Source: Desulfuromonadaceae bacterium UBA5613
Lineage (GTDB): Bacteria; Desulfobacterota; Desulfuromonadia; Desulfuromonadales; UBA2197
Assembly (NCBI GenBank): GCA_002424625.1
Contig: DIKR01000109.1
Coordinates: 14,576 to 21,725, forward strand
Direction of reading: 5' to 3'
DNA: 7,150 nucleotides
In this document: positions 6,229 through 7,150 of the stretch, in pieces
How positions within the stretch are numbered: position 1 is the stretch's first letter
How the letters are laid out: every line of letters begins with the position of its first letter
Position numbers and translations under genes: made by a program
The notes under the pieces: model-generated
What the model saw: the letters and a program-made list of their open reading frames with translations, nothing else
Told to the model about the DNA's origin: nothing
Databases searched by the model: none

Positions 6229-7150
6229 ATGTACACCTACCCCGACATTAAAGGACACTTCGGCCAGTTTGGCGGGCGTTATGTTGCCGAGACCCTGATG
6301 CCCGCTCTCCTCGAACTCGAAGAAGCTTATCGACTGGCGCAGGCGGATCCCGCTTTTCAACAGGAGATCAACTACTATCTTCAGCACTATGTCGGACGCC
6401 CGAGTCCTTTGTACTTTGCGCGGCGGTTAACCGAGCAGCTGGGTGGGGCCAAAATCTACCTCAAACGTGAAGACCTCAACCATACCGGCGCGCACAAGAT
6501 CAACAACACCGTCGGACAGGCCCTCCTCGCCAAACGGATGGGGAAGAAGAAGGTCATCGCCGAAACCGGTGCCGGCCAGCACGGCGTTGCCACGGCGACA
6601 GTCGCCGCCCTCTTCGGCATGGAATGCGACGTTTTCATGGGGACCGAGGATATTCGCCGCCAGTCCCTTAACGTCTTTCGCATGAAGCTCCTCGGCGCCC
6701 GGGTGCACGGCGTGACCAGCGGCACCGCTACCCTGAAAGACGCCATGAACGATGCCCTGCGTTACTGGGTCACCAATGTGCGCGATACCTTCTATGTCAT
6801 CGGCACTGTCGCCGGCCCCCATCCCTACCCGGAAATGGTCCGTGATTTTCAGGCGGTGATCGGCAGCGAAACCAAGGAACAGATCCTTTCCTTGGAAGGA
6901 CGCCTGCCGGATATGGCTATTGCCTGCATCGGTGGCGGCTCCAACGCTATGGGGCTCTTTTACCCCTTTGTCAACGACAGCAGCGTGCAACTCGTCGGGG
7001 TCGAAGCCTCCGGCCACGGCATCGAAAGCGGCAGGCATGCTGCGAGTATCAGTGCCGGCAAAGTCGGGGTTCTACATGGCAACAAGACCTTTTTGCTGCA
7101 GGATGATGACGGCCAGATTGCCCATGCCCATTCGATCTCCGCCGGCCTCG
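6229..7150 (+). CDS. trpB: Tryptophan synthase beta chain TrpB1, N-terminal 307 residues (runs off the window)
   Basis: The frame is open from the ATG at 6229 to the window edge and covers about three quarters of a usual TrpB of about 400 residues. It is the classical, TrpA-partnered subtype: KGHFGQFGGRYVAETLMPAL (8-27), then NHTGAHKINN with the cofactor lysine K90 (Salmonella K87), AETGAGQHGVATA with catalytic E112 (Salmonella E109), MGTEDIRRQSLNVFRMKLLGA, PHPYPEMVRDFQ, and the PLP phosphate loop GGGSNA (235-240). GVEASGHG (273-280) and the GNKTFLLQDDDGQ segment follow. The TrpA-contact regions near the N terminus look normal. The start lies 2 bases after the trpF stop, with AAGGA (6218-6222) inside the end of trpF, indicating coupled translation. 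The C-terminal end and any trpA lie beyond base 7150. Confidence 0.96.
   Translation, partial: MYTYPDIKGHFGQFGGRYVAETLMPALLELEEAYRLAQADPAFQQEINYYLQHYVGRPSPLYFARRLTEQLGGAKIYLKREDLNHTGAHKINNTVGQALLAKRMGKKKVIAETGAGQHGVATATVAALFGMECDVFMGTEDIRRQSLNVFRMKLLGARVHGVTSGTATLKDAMNDALRYWVTNVRDTFYVIGTVAGPHPYPEMVRDFQAVIGSETKEQILSLEGRLPDMAIACIGGGSNAMGLFYPFVNDSSVQLVGVEASGHGIESGRHAASISAGKVGVLHGNKTFLLQDDDGQIAHAHSISAGL

Noticed and set aside
6427..7038. A 203-codon minus-strand open frame opposite trpB1.
   Set aside because: The + strand encodes a clear TrpB with all catalytic motifs; the reverse frame is a shadow of its codon bias. The same holds for the other long reverse and shifted frames over the trp genes.

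Overview
The window is a stretch of bacterial chromosome, all genes on the + strand, carrying most of a tryptophan biosynthesis operon behind two unrelated genes. Gene content and order (trpG-trpD-trpC-trpB2-trpF-trpB1), moderately high GC and the wording of TrpD (for example the segment VLDIDRDDIN before the GTGGD loop) suggest a deltaproteobacterium of the Geobacter/Desulfuromonas group (Desulfuromonadia). That placement is from memory of family sequences, not from a search.

Layout. Bases 1-528 hold the C-terminal 175 residues of the replication-associated AAA+ ATPase RarA (MgsA). After a 114-base gap with a plausible extended -10 promoter comes a stand-alone class I SAM-dependent methyltransferase of unknown substrate (643-1434), closed by a clear intrinsic terminator (about 1480-1507). 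Bases 1508-1640 form the trp control region: a dyad symmetry (1532-1563) overlaps a candidate promoter, followed by a short leader with no Trp-codon leader peptide. Then come trpG (1641-2207), trpD (2254-3306), trpC (3399-4199), a TrpB2-type tryptophan synthase beta gene (4233-5588), trpF (5597-6226) and the first three quarters of a classical trpB1 (6229 to beyond 7150). trpA presumably follows outside the window.

How the genes work together. TrpG supplies ammonia from glutamine to an anthranilate synthase large subunit (TrpE) that is not encoded here. TrpD attaches phosphoribosyl to anthranilate, TrpF isomerises phosphoribosylanthranilate, TrpC closes the indole ring to indole-3-glycerol phosphate, and TrpB (with TrpA) makes tryptophan from indole and serine. 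Two different TrpB subtypes lie in the same operon, separated only by trpF.

The points worth a second look are the paired trpB2/trpB1 genes, the lack of trpE next to trpG, the operator-like dyad before trpG, and a 69-bp twin-hairpin intergenic repeat between trpD and trpC that leaves trpC without a recognisable Shine-Dalgarno sequence. I see no phage, transposase, CRISPR, tRNA or rRNA, and no evidence of a wholly new system; this is mostly an ordinary biosynthetic locus with some unusual non-coding details.
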